Source: Corynebacterium sp. J010B-136
GTDB lineage: Bacteria > Actinomycetota > Actinomycetes > Mycobacteriales > Mycobacteriaceae
Length of the DNA stretch: 64,000 nucleotides
Direction: 5' to 3'
NCBI RefSeq assembly: GCF_002967075.1
Contig: NZ_PUGE01000003.1
Coordinates: 124,001-188,000 of the forward strand
Below the pieces are notes generated by a model. The model was not told the origin of the DNA and did no database searches. It saw only the letters and a list, made by a program, of their open reading frames with translations. Below, one piece after another: positions 17,277-24,774 of this stretch. The translations under genes and the position numbers were made by a program. The first letter of the stretch is position 1; each line of letters begins with the position of its first letter.

Positions 17277-18468
17277 CGTTAAGCACCTGCCGAAGCTCGT
17301 GCTTTACCTCCACGAGCTTCGCAGCGTCTTCCATGACCTGGTCAATGTCTTTGTAGGCATCGGGAATTTCATCAATCCATTCCTTGCCCGGACGGTAGAC
17401 AATGCCTTTCATCCGCGAATCCAGATCCTCAGCAGTAAAGCGCTTGCGTGCTTCGGTCCGAGAGTAGCGTCGACCAGCGCCGTGCGGTGCCGAGCGCAGG
17501 GCAGGGGCAAAACCCTTGCCTTCAACCACATAGGAACGCGTGCCCATGGAACCAGGGATTAGGGCTTTCACGCCGACATCGGCAAGCACTGCTCCCTTGC
17601 GCGTTAACCACACGTCCTTACTAAAGTGCTCTTCCTTGACCGTGTAGTTGTGGTGGCAGTTAATGCGTTCTTCCTCCGCCACCTCGGCGCCGATGAAATC
17701 GCCCAAGCACAGCGCGAACCTATCCATCATCTCTTCGCGGTTGAGGTAGGCAAAGTGCTGTGCCCAGTGCAGTTCGGTGATATAAGCATCAAACTCTGCC
17801 GTGCCTTCGGTCAAGTAGGCAAGATCCCTATCCGGCAGACGTACCCAGTGCTTATCGCACTGCGCCTGTGCTGCAGCGATGTGCTTCTGCGCAATCTTAT
17901 TGCCCACGCCACGTGAACCAGAGTGCAAGAACATCCAGACACGGTCTTTCTCATCCAAGCACAGTTCAATGAAGTGGTTGCCGCCGCCGAGTGAACCGAG
18001 CTGCTGACGCCACTTCGGCGAATGCGAAAGGTCAACGCCATCGCGCTCGGCCATCTGCGCGAGCTCGCGTGCGCGGCGATCTGCGGATCCCTCTAGGTGC
18101 CACTCGTTGTAGTTGCCAGGGGATAGCGGAATGGCTGCTTCAATGGCATCGCGCAGCGGGACTAAATCTTCCGGCAGGTCGCTGGCGTGAAACTGTGTGC
18201 GCACGCCAATCATGCCGCAACCGATATCCACACCGACGGCAGCTGGGATCACCGCGCCGATGGTTCCGAAGACCGTGCCGACAGATGAACCCATACCAAC
18301 GTGCGCATCCGGCATCAGCGCCACATGTGGGTGGATAAAAGGCATGCCAGCAAGTTGCTTGGCCTGGGTCATTACAGCTGGTTCGAGCACGGAAGCAAAA
18401 GCTTCCACGTGGACTTTCTCATTGAACTTGCGTGGTGCGGCCTTCTTCGGGCCGCGAGAACGAGACAT
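17263..18468 (-). CDS. rtcB: RNA ligase RtcB
   Basis: GTP- and Mn-dependent ligase that joins RNA 2',3'-cyclic phosphate (or 3'-phosphate) ends to 5'-OH ends; acts in RNA repair and healing. 401 aa. Metal and catalytic residues are in place: Asp81 and Cys84 (VDIGCG), His165 (GGGNHFIE), His182 (LHSGSRGVGN), His272/273 (CHHNY) and the guanylylated His329 (SAPHGAGR). No rtcA or rtcR lies beside it, unlike the proteobacterial operon. ATG with GGGAGA seven bases upstream. It is preceded by a leader ORF and a strong terminator, so expression may depend on readthrough. Confidence 0.95.
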   Translation of the reverse strand: MSRSRGPKKAAPRKFNEKVHVEAFASVLEPAVMTQAKQLAGMPFIHPHVALMPDAHVGMGSSVGTVFGTIGAVIPAAVGVDIGCGMIGVRTQFHASDLPEDLVPLRDAIEAAIPLSPGNYNEWHLEGSADRRARELAQMAERDGVDLSHSPKWRQQLGSLGGGNHFIELCLDEKDRVWMFLHSGSRGVGNKIAQKHIAAAQAQCDKHWVRLPDRDLAYLTEGTAEFDAYITELHWAQHFAYLNREEMMDRFALCLGDFIGAEVAEEERINCHHNYTVKEEHFSKDVWLTRKGAVLADVGVKALIPGSMGTRSYVVEGKGFAPALRSAPHGAGRRYSRTEARKRFTAEDLDSRMKGIVYRPGKEWIDEIPDAYKDIDQVMEDAAKLVEVKHELRQVLNVKGT

Positions 18469-18489
18469 GTGTCTTTCTCCCTATGTCGT

Positions 18490-18531
18490 GGGTACAAAAC
18501 AAAAAACCGGCGTCAGCAGATGCTGCGCCGG
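18490..18531 (-). terminator. Intrinsic terminator between leader ORF and rtcB
   Basis: On the minus strand: CCGGCG-CAGC-ATCT-GCTG-A-CGCCGG, a 10-bp stem with one bulged A and a four-base loop, followed by TTTTTTGTTTTG. It lies 21-63 bases upstream of the rtcB ATG. Polymerase starting at the upstream promoter must pass it to express rtcB. Confidence 0.85.
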
Positions 18532-18561
18532 GAAACCATATTCTTGAAAAACTCAGACCAT

Positions 18562-18624
18562 TTAAGTCTCAGATTTTCTGCGCGCATGCGAAAAGAAGGA
18601 TAGTTGCAGCTTGTACAGATGCAT
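18562..18624 (-). CDS. 20-aa leader peptide ORF upstream of rtcB
   Basis: ATG-initiated ORF MHLYKLQLSFFSHARRKSET with an excellent ribosome-binding site (AAAGGAG, six bases before ATG). A weak hairpin (CTGAGAC / GTCTGAG with one mismatch) spans its stop codon and is followed by TTTTT, and a strong terminator follows 31 bases later. The layout promoter, short ORF with strong translation start, terminator, real gene is that of an attenuator. It shows no run of one amino acid, so the signal would not be a simple amino-acid shortage. It could also be a free-standing small protein. Confidence 0.5.
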   Translation of the reverse strand: MHLYKLQLSFFSHARRKSET

Positions 18625-18659
18625 TGCTTTCTCCTTTAGTCATGAACACGCGAAACCTA

Positions 18660-18688
18660 AACCTATCCCGTAGCGAGGGTTTTGGCAA
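18660..18688 (-). promoter_or_regulatory. Predicted promoter of the rtcB leader
   Basis: On the minus strand TTGCCA (18683-18688), 17-base spacer, TAGGTT (18660-18665). Transcription would begin about 30 bases before the leader ORF start. It faces away from tex. Confidence 0.5.
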
Positions 18689-18706
18689 TAGCTAGGGTGA
18701 AAATCG

Positions 18707-20992
18707 ATGGCTGCTAGACTCATTCGGATGATTGCAGCGACTATCGCACAAGAAATTGGGGTTCGCCCCGACCAAGTTGAAACCGCGCTCAAGCTTCTTG
18801 CGGAAGGCAATACGGTGCCGTTTATCGCCCGTTACCGTAAGGAAGTCACTGGCGGTTTGGATGATACGCAGTTGCGCACGATTGAAACTCGCGCGACGTA
18901 TCTTCGAGAACTCGAAGAGCGCAAGCAAGCAGTTCTGGAAGCCATCGAAGAGCAAGGCAAGCTTAACGATGATTTGCGCCGCGAAATCCTCGAATGCGAC
19001 ACCAAGGCGAGACTCGAGGATTTGTACTTGCCGTACAAAAAGCGCCGCAAGACCAAAGCGGATATTGCGCGTGAGGCAGGCTTGGAACCACTGTTGGAAG
19101 AACTCATTTCTCAACCAGCCGCTGACCCGCAGGAGCTAGCAAGCAAGTATCTGTGTGAAGGCTTTGAGGATGAGAAGAAAGCCCTTGATGGTGCCCGCGC
19201 GATCATCATTGACCGCTGCGCACTTGATGCGGACCTGGTGGGGCAAGTCCGCGAAGAGATGTTTAGCAGTGGAACGATGGAAGCATCCGTTGTGGCAGGG
19301 AAAGAAACCGAGGGGGCGAAATTCAAAGACTACTTTGAGTTCGCCGAGCCGTTTTCCTCTTTGCCTTCGCATCGGATCCTCGCGCTGTTGCGCGGTGAGT
19401 CCGAAGGCATCTTGCAGCTGAATCTCAATGCCGGCGACGATGATGTTTACGAGAATATGATTGCCACCCGGTTTGAGCTAGACCGCAGCTCACAGTGGCT
19501 GTCACAGGCTGTGCGTTGGAGCTGGCGTACCAAGTTGTACATCTCAGCTGGGTTGGATGTGCGTATGCGCTTGAAGGAAGTCGCAGAAGAAGGTGCACTG
19601 CAGGTCTTTGCTACCAATTTGCGCGACGTTTTGTTGGCCGCACCGGCTGGTCAGCGCGCGACTTTGGGCTTAGACCCGGGATACCGCAATGGCGTGAAGT
19701 GCGCCGTCGTGGATCCAACGGGCAAGGTGCTTGATACCGCTATTGTTTACCCGCACCAGCCGCAGAACCAATGGTCTCAAGCAGTGCAAACGCTGTCTTC
19801 GTTGTGCGCGACGCACGGGGTTGACCTACTGGCGGTGGGCAACGGTACCGCATCGCGTGAATCAGAAAAGCTGGCTGGGGAAGTCGCGGACCTCATTGCC
19901 AAAGCAGGCGGGAAGCGCCCAACCCCGGTCGTGGTGTCTGAATCCGGCGCTTCGGTGTACTCGGCTTCGCAGATTGCTGCCGATGAATTTCCTGACATGG
20001 ATGTTTCTTTGCGCGGTGCCGTATCGATTGCGCGACGCCTGCAAGATCCTTTGGCAGAGCTGGTCAAAATTGATCCGAAAGCCATTGGTGTGGGGCAGTA
20101 CCAACACGATGTCAACCAAACGGCTCTCGCGCGCACTCTCGATGGTGTTGTCGAAGATGCCGTTAACGGTGTCGGCGTAGACCTCAATACTGCATCTGCG
20201 CCGCTGCTCGAGCGCGTTGCCGGAGTAAACCCCACCTTGGCGGATAATATCGTTGCCTACCGCAATGAGAACGGAAAATTTACTACGCGGAAGGAACTCA
20301 AGAAGGTTTCACGCCTAGGGCCTAAAGCCTATGAGCAATCCGCGGGCTTTTTGCGCATCACAGGTGGCGCTGATCCTTTGGACAGCTCTGCTGTGCACCC
20401 AGAGGCCTACCCCGTGGTGCAAAAGATCGCCAAGTCAACAGGACTTAGCGTTGATGAACTCATTGGAAACACGCGGGTGCTCAACACGCTGCAACCAGCT
20501 GATTTTGCTGATGATACCTTCGGTATCCCGACGGTCACCGATATCATCGCCGAATTGGACAAGCCAGGACGCGACCCCCGCCCAGAGTTTAAGACGGCAA
20601 CCTTTAAAGAAGGCGTGGAGAAAATCTCCGATTTGGTGCCAGGAATGATCCTGGAGGGCACAGTCACCAATGTGGCTGCATTTGGCGCTTTCATTGATGT
20701 GGGTGTGCACCAAGACGGGCTCGTGCATATTTCTGCGATGAGCAACAAGTATGTTTCTGACCCGCACGAAGTAGTCCGTTCAGGTGAAGTAGTCAAGGTG
20801 AAAGTCTTGGAGGTCGATGTCGCACGCAAGCGCATTTCTCTCACGCTGCGCCTCGATGAAGAAGCCAACGCGCCGAAAAAACAAAGCCCGAAGAACACTG
20901 TGAGGCAGCCGAAGCAGCCGAAGCAACCTGCGAAGAAAAAGCCCGCACCACGTGGCTCGATGGCGGATGCTTTGAAGAATGCGGGCTTTTAA
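18707..20992 (+). CDS. tex: Tex-family S1 RNA-binding protein
   Basis: Transcription accessory protein homologue (761 aa). Tex N-terminus (LAEGNTVPFIARYRKEVTGG), YqgF-like RNase H-fold core (LGLDPGYRNGVKCAVVD), helix-hairpin-helix region (VDLNTASAPLLERVAGVN) and a C-terminal S1 domain (GMILEGTVTNVAAFGAFIDV, about residues 645-720), then a Pro/Lys-rich tail. ATG 18707 has a weak AGGGTGA upstream; a second ATG at 18728 lies seven bases after TAGACT and could serve a leaderless mRNA, so the start is uncertain by seven codons. Divergent from rtcB. Confidence 0.94.
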   Translation: MAARLIRMIAATIAQEIGVRPDQVETALKLLAEGNTVPFIARYRKEVTGGLDDTQLRTIETRATYLRELEERKQAVLEAIEEQGKLNDDLRREILECDTKARLEDLYLPYKKRRKTKADIAREAGLEPLLEELISQPAADPQELASKYLCEGFEDEKKALDGARAIIIDRCALDADLVGQVREEMFSSGTMEASVVAGKETEGAKFKDYFEFAEPFSSLPSHRILALLRGESEGILQLNLNAGDDDVYENMIATRFELDRSSQWLSQAVRWSWRTKLYISAGLDVRMRLKEVAEEGALQVFATNLRDVLLAAPAGQRATLGLDPGYRNGVKCAVVDPTGKVLDTAIVYPHQPQNQWSQAVQTLSSLCATHGVDLLAVGNGTASRESEKLAGEVADLIAKAGGKRPTPVVVSESGASVYSASQIAADEFPDMDVSLRGAVSIARRLQDPLAELVKIDPKAIGVGQYQHDVNQTALARTLDGVVEDAVNGVGVDLNTASAPLLERVAGVNPTLADNIVAYRNENGKFTTRKELKKVSRLGPKAYEQSAGFLRITGGADPLDSSAVHPEAYPVVQKIAKSTGLSVDELIGNTRVLNTLQPADFADDTFGIPTVTDIIAELDKPGRDPRPEFKTATFKEGVEKISDLVPGMILEGTVTNVAAFGAFIDVGVHQDGLVHISAMSNKYVSDPHEVVRSGEVVKVKVLEVDVARKRISLTLRLDEEANAPKKQSPKNTVRQPKQPKQPAKKKPAPRGSMADALKNAGF

Positions 20993-21108
20993 AGAGATTT
21001 GTAATATACCCGCTGGATGTGCGAGAATTACAAGCTGTTCTATGTAGATGGATATGAACCGGTTAGTTCTACGCTAGGGTCCTCTATCCCAAATTGAAAA
21101 GGATTGCC

Positions 21109-21453
21109 ATGAGCAACATTCTTGATAAGGTCAACGCAGCATCGCTGCGCGACGATATCCCAGCTTTTCGCCCAGGTGACACCCTGGACGTTGAAGTAAA
21201 GGTTATCGAAGGTAACAACCAGCGTACCCAGCTCTTCAAGGGCGTCTGCATCCGTCGTCAGGGTGCTGGTGTCAGCGAGACTTTCACCGTCCGCAAGGTT
21301 TCCTTCGGCATCGGTGTAGAGCGTACTTTCCCAGTACACTCTCCAAACCTGGAGTCCATCACCATCTCCCGTCGTGGCCGCGTCCGCCGCGCGAAGCTGT
21401 ACTACCTGCGCGATCTGCGCGGTAAGAAGGCTCGCATCAAGGAGCGCCGCTAA
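21109..21453 (+). CDS. rplS: 50S ribosomal protein L19
   Basis: Large-subunit protein at the 30S/50S interface, 114 aa. Typical L19 sequence: [37 protein letters not shown] and the basic end [16 protein letters not shown]. The ATG at 21109 has AAAAGGA upstream; the in-frame ATG at 21094 has no site and would add a non-family extension. A strong terminator follows. Confidence 0.97.
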   Translation: MSNILDKVNAASLRDDIPAFRPGDTLDVEVKVIEGNNQRTQLFKGVCIRRQGAGVSETFTVRKVSFGIGVERTFPVHSPNLESITISRRGRVRRAKLYYLRDLRGKKARIKERR

Positions 21454-21462
21454 TAAACGGCT

Positions 21463-21496
21463 AAGGTCCCTGCTTTTTAAAGCAGGGACCTTTTTT
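21463..21496 (+). terminator. rplS terminator
   Basis: Perfect inverted repeat AAGGTCCCTGC / GCAGGGACCTT with loop TTTTTAAA, then TTTTTT in total at the 3' side. It sits between convergent rplS and the MarR gene. Confidence 0.92.
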
Positions 21497-21501
21497 AATG
21501 C

Positions 21502-21936
21502 TCAATTAAACTTCTCGAGCACAGCTTTCAACGTCGCGGGATCGATGTCGGCGTCCTGGAGTTCTTGATTGAGCTGTTCTTCGACGCGGCCAAGCTCGCG
21601 AGACATCTTTGTGTACAGAGAATCACCGAGCGTTGAAATGTGGACAAAGACCTGACGTCTATCTGCCTGCCCGACTTCGCGAAAGACCAGCGCGCGCTCA
21701 ACCATGCGGTCCACCGCGCGGGTGATAGAAGATGCAGCTCCTACGCAGCGCTGCTGCAACTGCGACATAGTCAACCCATCCGATGAAGAAAGCGCATCCA
21801 AGATGAGCCACTCGTCGACGCTGAGCTCATGCCTTTCGCCGGCGGCTGCGATTTCTTTGACACAAGATTTCGCAGCGAGCAGCAAAGGAATTATTACGGG
21901 GGTCGAATCTATCTTCGTTGGTTGAGATTTCTGCAT
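21502..21936 (-). CDS. MarR-family transcriptional regulator
   Basis: 144-aa winged-helix regulator. The DNA-binding region is visible as LDALSSSDGLTMSQLQQRCV followed by SITRAVDRMVERALVFREVG and the wing QADRRQVFVHIS. It is divergent from the AmiC-like gene, with only 84 bases between the two starts, so it probably controls that gene and itself. The ligand may be linked to the amide or amidase substrate handled by the neighbours (inference). Expected to act as a dimer on palindromic DNA. Confidence 0.88.
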   Translation of the reverse strand: MQKSQPTKIDSTPVIIPLLLAAKSCVKEIAAAGERHELSVDEWLILDALSSSDGLTMSQLQQRCVGAASSITRAVDRMVERALVFREVGQADRRQVFVHISTLGDSLYTKMSRELGRVEEQLNQELQDADIDPATLKAVLEKFN

Positions 21937-22020
21937 GTCAAGCTCGTTTCCGCCGCCATAGTATTTGCCAGCTCTTGCTAGTAGTATAGGCCGATATCAC
22001 ACGCCACCACAGCTGGGAGC

Positions 22021-23082
22021 ATGAAAATCCTGAGCTTCGTTCCATATCGCATCTGTCTTATCATTCCGCTGCGCGGCCCCGGCGGACTCTTTGGTCCGTC
22101 ATGCATGGCCGTGAGTGAACTAGCCAAAGAAGAACTCAATGCCAGCGTCGGAATCGGCGGCAGGCCCGTGGAATTTGTCTACGTGGATGGGGGAGCACCC
22201 GCAGATGAAGTGGTTGCAGAGGTTCTCCAGCTGGCACAAGCAGGAAAAATCGATGCCATTACGGGCTGGCATATCTCTACCATCAGGAAGAAACTAGGAC
22301 CGCTGCTCAAAGGCAAAATCCCTTATGTCTATACCTCGTTGTTTGAAGGCGATGAGACCACAGCAGGAATCTACTGCAGTGGCGAAAATCCTGAGCAACA
22401 GGTCTATCCAGCACTGTCATGGTTGCGCGAGAACTTTGGGTGCCGGCGTTGGCATGTCGTTGGTGCACGGTACGAGTGGCCTGTGCGATCCGTCAACAAG
22501 CTAGCAGCGATGGCTTCTGACTTGGGCATTGAAATCGTGGGGACTTCTTTTGTGCCCATGGGACACGGAAATAGCCCGCAATTAGTTGAAGCCGTAGCGC
22601 ACAGTAACCCCGATGGGGTCTTGATGTTTTTAGTTGGCCAAGATGCGGTGGAGTTTAACCGGAACTTCGCCGCCGCTGGTTTATCGGAGAAGATCATTCG
22701 CTATAGCTCGTTGATGGAAGAAAACATGCTCCTGGGCAGTGGGGCAGCAGCAACGAAAAATCTCTATTCATCTGCTGCCTACTTCCGCAGCCTAGTCAGT
22801 GCAGAGGCGCTAGATTTTATCGGGCGCTATACCCGCAGCGCGGGCAGGGTAGCACCAGCGCTAAATAACATGGCGCAATCGTGCTACCAGGGGATTTATA
22901 CCCTCGCTGCGTTGGTTAAGCGTTCCGGTGGATTTAGCGTAGAGGACTTCAACGCAGTAGTTGATGGGCTCTCTTTTACCGGGCCGCGCGGCACCGTGCG
23001 TTTTGAGGGAAACCAGGCGGTTTCCCCCATCACGCTAGCGCGCGCTGAGCAGCTCGACTTTCACGTGATCGACACTTTATGA
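22021..23082 (+). CDS. AmiC-like soluble substrate-binding protein
   Basis: 353-aa type I periplasmic-binding-fold protein resembling the amide sensor AmiC and the urea/amide receptors UrtA and FmdD: LRGPGGLFGPSCMAVSELA at the N-terminus, VGIGGRPVEFVYVDGGAP, GWHISTIRKKLGPLL, and VEDFNAVVDGLSFTGPRG near the end. It has no lipobox and no convincing signal peptide, and no transporter permease or ATPase genes follow, so a cytoplasmic ligand sensor is more likely than an ABC receptor. Its TGA stop and that of the convergent amidase lie within one TGATCA. The start is uncertain because no clear ribosome-binding site is present. Confidence 0.72.
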   Translation: MKILSFVPYRICLIIPLRGPGGLFGPSCMAVSELAKEELNASVGIGGRPVEFVYVDGGAPADEVVAEVLQLAQAGKIDAITGWHISTIRKKLGPLLKGKIPYVYTSLFEGDETTAGIYCSGENPEQQVYPALSWLRENFGCRRWHVVGARYEWPVRSVNKLAAMASDLGIEIVGTSFVPMGHGNSPQLVEAVAHSNPDGVLMFLVGQDAVEFNRNFAAAGLSEKIIRYSSLMEENMLLGSGAAATKNLYSSAAYFRSLVSAEALDFIGRYTRSAGRVAPALNNMAQSCYQGIYTLAALVKRSGGFSVEDFNAVVDGLSFTGPRGTVRFEGNQAVSPITLARAEQLDFHVIDTL

Positions 23083-24495
23083 TCACGCGCCGGTCGGAGC
23101 ACGCTTGCCATCCATCGGGTTACCAGCTTCGATGATGGATCCGACATTAAGCACGGTTTCCTCGCCAAAGGCCCGGCCAATGATCTGCAGCCCAATCGGT
23201 AGACCATTTTTCACACCCACCGGAACGGTTAAGGCAGGCAAGCCAGTGAGGTTGCTGGGGCCGGTAAACCGGATGAAGTTATCGATGAGATCGACTTCTT
23301 CACCGTTGAGGTCAGCAACGGCTGAGCCGATATTTGGAGGCATCACCGGCAAGGTCGGTGCGATGATGACATCGACGTCTTCCAGCGCCTTAGCAAAGTC
23401 CTGCTTAATCCGGCGACGGATTTGCTGGGCTTGCAGGTAGTCCACAGAAGAGAAGAGCTCGCCGAGCTCAAAGAGGAAGCGAATATCATCGCCGAAGTCA
23501 TCGGCACGATTTAGCAGATCCTCGTGGTGGATGGCGGAGGCTTCCGAAAGACTGGTTGCCAGCTCGGCCCATTCCGAATAAGCCAGGGACGGGATAGACA
23601 CAGTTTTCACCGTGGCGCCCTGGCTTGCTAGCGCGTCAATTTGGGCTCGCACATGCTTTTCGATGTCAGAGTCGACGTCTTTGAAGAAGTACTCTTCTTC
23701 AACACCGATAACGAGCTTGCTTGGATCCCCGCGCAATGCTGCCTGGTAATTGCCGACTTCCACTTCGACGGAGGTCGGATCACGTTCATCGAATCCGGCG
23801 ATGACTTGCAGCAAGGCTGCTGCGTCATCAACGCTCTTGGACATGGGGCCGATGTGGTCCAAGGTCCACGCCAGTGGGAAGCATCCATATTTGGCAACCA
23901 AGCCATGGGTGGGCTTGAGGCCGACGAGCCCACAAGCAGCAGACGGAATACGGATCGACCCAGCGGTGTCTGTACCGAGTGTGGAAAAGGACATGTCGGA
24001 TGCAACCGCAGCGCCGGAGCCACCAGAGGAACCGCCAGGTACTTTATCGAGATCCCAGGGATTATGAACAGGGCCAAAGTGCGGGCTGTTGTTGTCAATA
24101 CCCCACGCGTATTCGTGCATGTTGAGCTTGCCCACCAGCACAATTCCCGCATCTTTCATGCGTTTGACCACGCTGGCATCGTTGTCGGAAACGAAGTCTT
24201 TATGGATCTTGGATGCCATGGTGGAGACTTCGCCGCCGATGTAAATGTTGTCCTTGATGCCCATGGGCACGCCGTGCAACGGAGAGCGGATATTGCCGGC
24301 GGAAATCTCTTCATCGGCTAGCTGCGCATCCGCAAGGGCAGCTTCTTCGCGGAAGCTGATATAGGCGTTGACTTGCTCATTGAGCTCGCGAGCGTGCTTA
24401 AGAAGCGCTTTCGTCAAATCGACGGAAGTGACTTTGCCTTCGTGGATGGCAGCGCCGGCTTCCGTGGCGGTCATTTTAAGCAGTTCTTTAGACAA
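23083..24495 (-). CDS. Amidase (amidase-signature family, GatA/AtzF-like)
   Basis: Ser-cisSer-Lys hydrolase of amides. The triad is intact: Lys81 (GVPMGIKDN), the cis-Ser in GGSSGGSG (156/157) and the nucleophile Ser180 (DTAGSIRIP), counted from the TTG at 24495. That TTG overlaps the stop of the upstream 57-aa ORF (TTGTCTAA) and has GGCGGTG before it; an ATG at 24537 would lie inside the small ORF in another frame. Not part of a gatCAB cluster, so it is a catabolic or detoxifying amidase, substrate unknown. Tail-to-tail with the AmiC-like gene. Confidence 0.85.
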   Translation of the reverse strand: MSKELLKMTATEAGAAIHEGKVTSVDLTKALLKHARELNEQVNAYISFREEAALADAQLADEEISAGNIRSPLHGVPMGIKDNIYIGGEVSTMASKIHKDFVSDNDASVVKRMKDAGIVLVGKLNMHEYAWGIDNNSPHFGPVHNPWDLDKVPGGSSGGSGAAVASDMSFSTLGTDTAGSIRIPSAACGLVGLKPTHGLVAKYGCFPLAWTLDHIGPMSKSVDDAAALLQVIAGFDERDPTSVEVEVGNYQAALRGDPSKLVIGVEEEYFFKDVDSDIEKHVRAQIDALASQGATVKTVSIPSLAYSEWAELATSLSEASAIHHEDLLNRADDFGDDIRFLFELGELFSSVDYLQAQQIRRRIKQDFAKALEDVDVIIAPTLPVMPPNIGSAVADLNGEEVDLIDNFIRFTGPSNLTGLPALTVPVGVKNGLPIGLQIIGRAFGEETVLNVGSIIEAGNPMDGKRAPTGA

Positions 24496-24661
24496 CGTGA
24501 TCACCGCCGGGGATGTTGCGCAGCGCGATATCTTCATCGGAAAGCGAAATCTTGCCTCGAAGTGCTTGGATCTCGGCCCATTTACTCTCGAGCTTTTCTA
24601 GGGTCTCGGGCTTAGGGGAAATTCCCTTCGCCGCGAGAACTTCTTCGACTGAAAGTGACAT
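24488..24661 (-). CDS. 57-aa protein co-transcribed with the amidase (AtzG-like small partner?)
   Basis: ATG-initiated ORF (MSLSVEEVLAAKGISPKPET at the N-terminus, GGDHVV at the end) with GGAG eight bases upstream. It overlaps the amidase start by 8 bases. Helical, charged, no membrane segment. In size and position it resembles the small subunits (AtzG, GatC) that stabilise some amidase-signature enzymes and that are also encoded just upstream; I cannot show homology by eye. The overlap and good ribosome-binding site make it a likely real gene. Confidence 0.62.
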   Translation of the reverse strand: MSLSVEEVLAAKGISPKPETLEKLESKWAEIQALRGKISLSDEDIALRNIPGGDHVV

Positions 24662-24670
24662 GTGAAGGTC

Positions 24671-24713
24671 TCCATTCGTGAATGAATTTCCATATGGAAA
24701 ATCTCCATTTGGA
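24671..24713 (-). promoter_or_regulatory. Cluster of palindromes downstream of the amidase promoter
   Basis: Two related palindromes, TTTCCATATGGAAA (24687-24700, perfect) and TCCA-TT-TGGA (24704-24713), with centres 15 bases apart. A third inverted repeat CATTC-GT-GAATG lies at 24673-24684. They occupy the region just after the predicted transcription start, where a repressor would block elongation or initiation. The neighbouring MarR protein is one candidate binder. Confidence 0.5.
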
Positions 24714-24723
24714 AGTAATTCCC

Positions 24724-24752
24724 AAACTATGTGAACCTAAACACATTTGCAA
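24724..24752 (-). promoter_or_regulatory. Predicted promoter of the small ORF-amidase operon
   Basis: On the minus strand TTGCAA (24747-24752), 17-base spacer, TAGTTT (24724-24729). The start point near 24717 falls just upstream of the palindrome cluster. Confidence 0.5.
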
Positions 24753-24774
24753 CCGTTTTAGAGGTGAAGCACTT

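Noticed and set aside
21017-21097. 26-codon ORF upstream of rplS
   Set aside because: No ribosome-binding site; its stop runs into the rplS site and no terminator lies between, so an attenuator is not supported.
22021-23082. Receptor of a urea or branched-chain amino acid ABC transporter
   Set aside because: No lipobox or signal peptide and no permease or ATPase genes of that class nearby.
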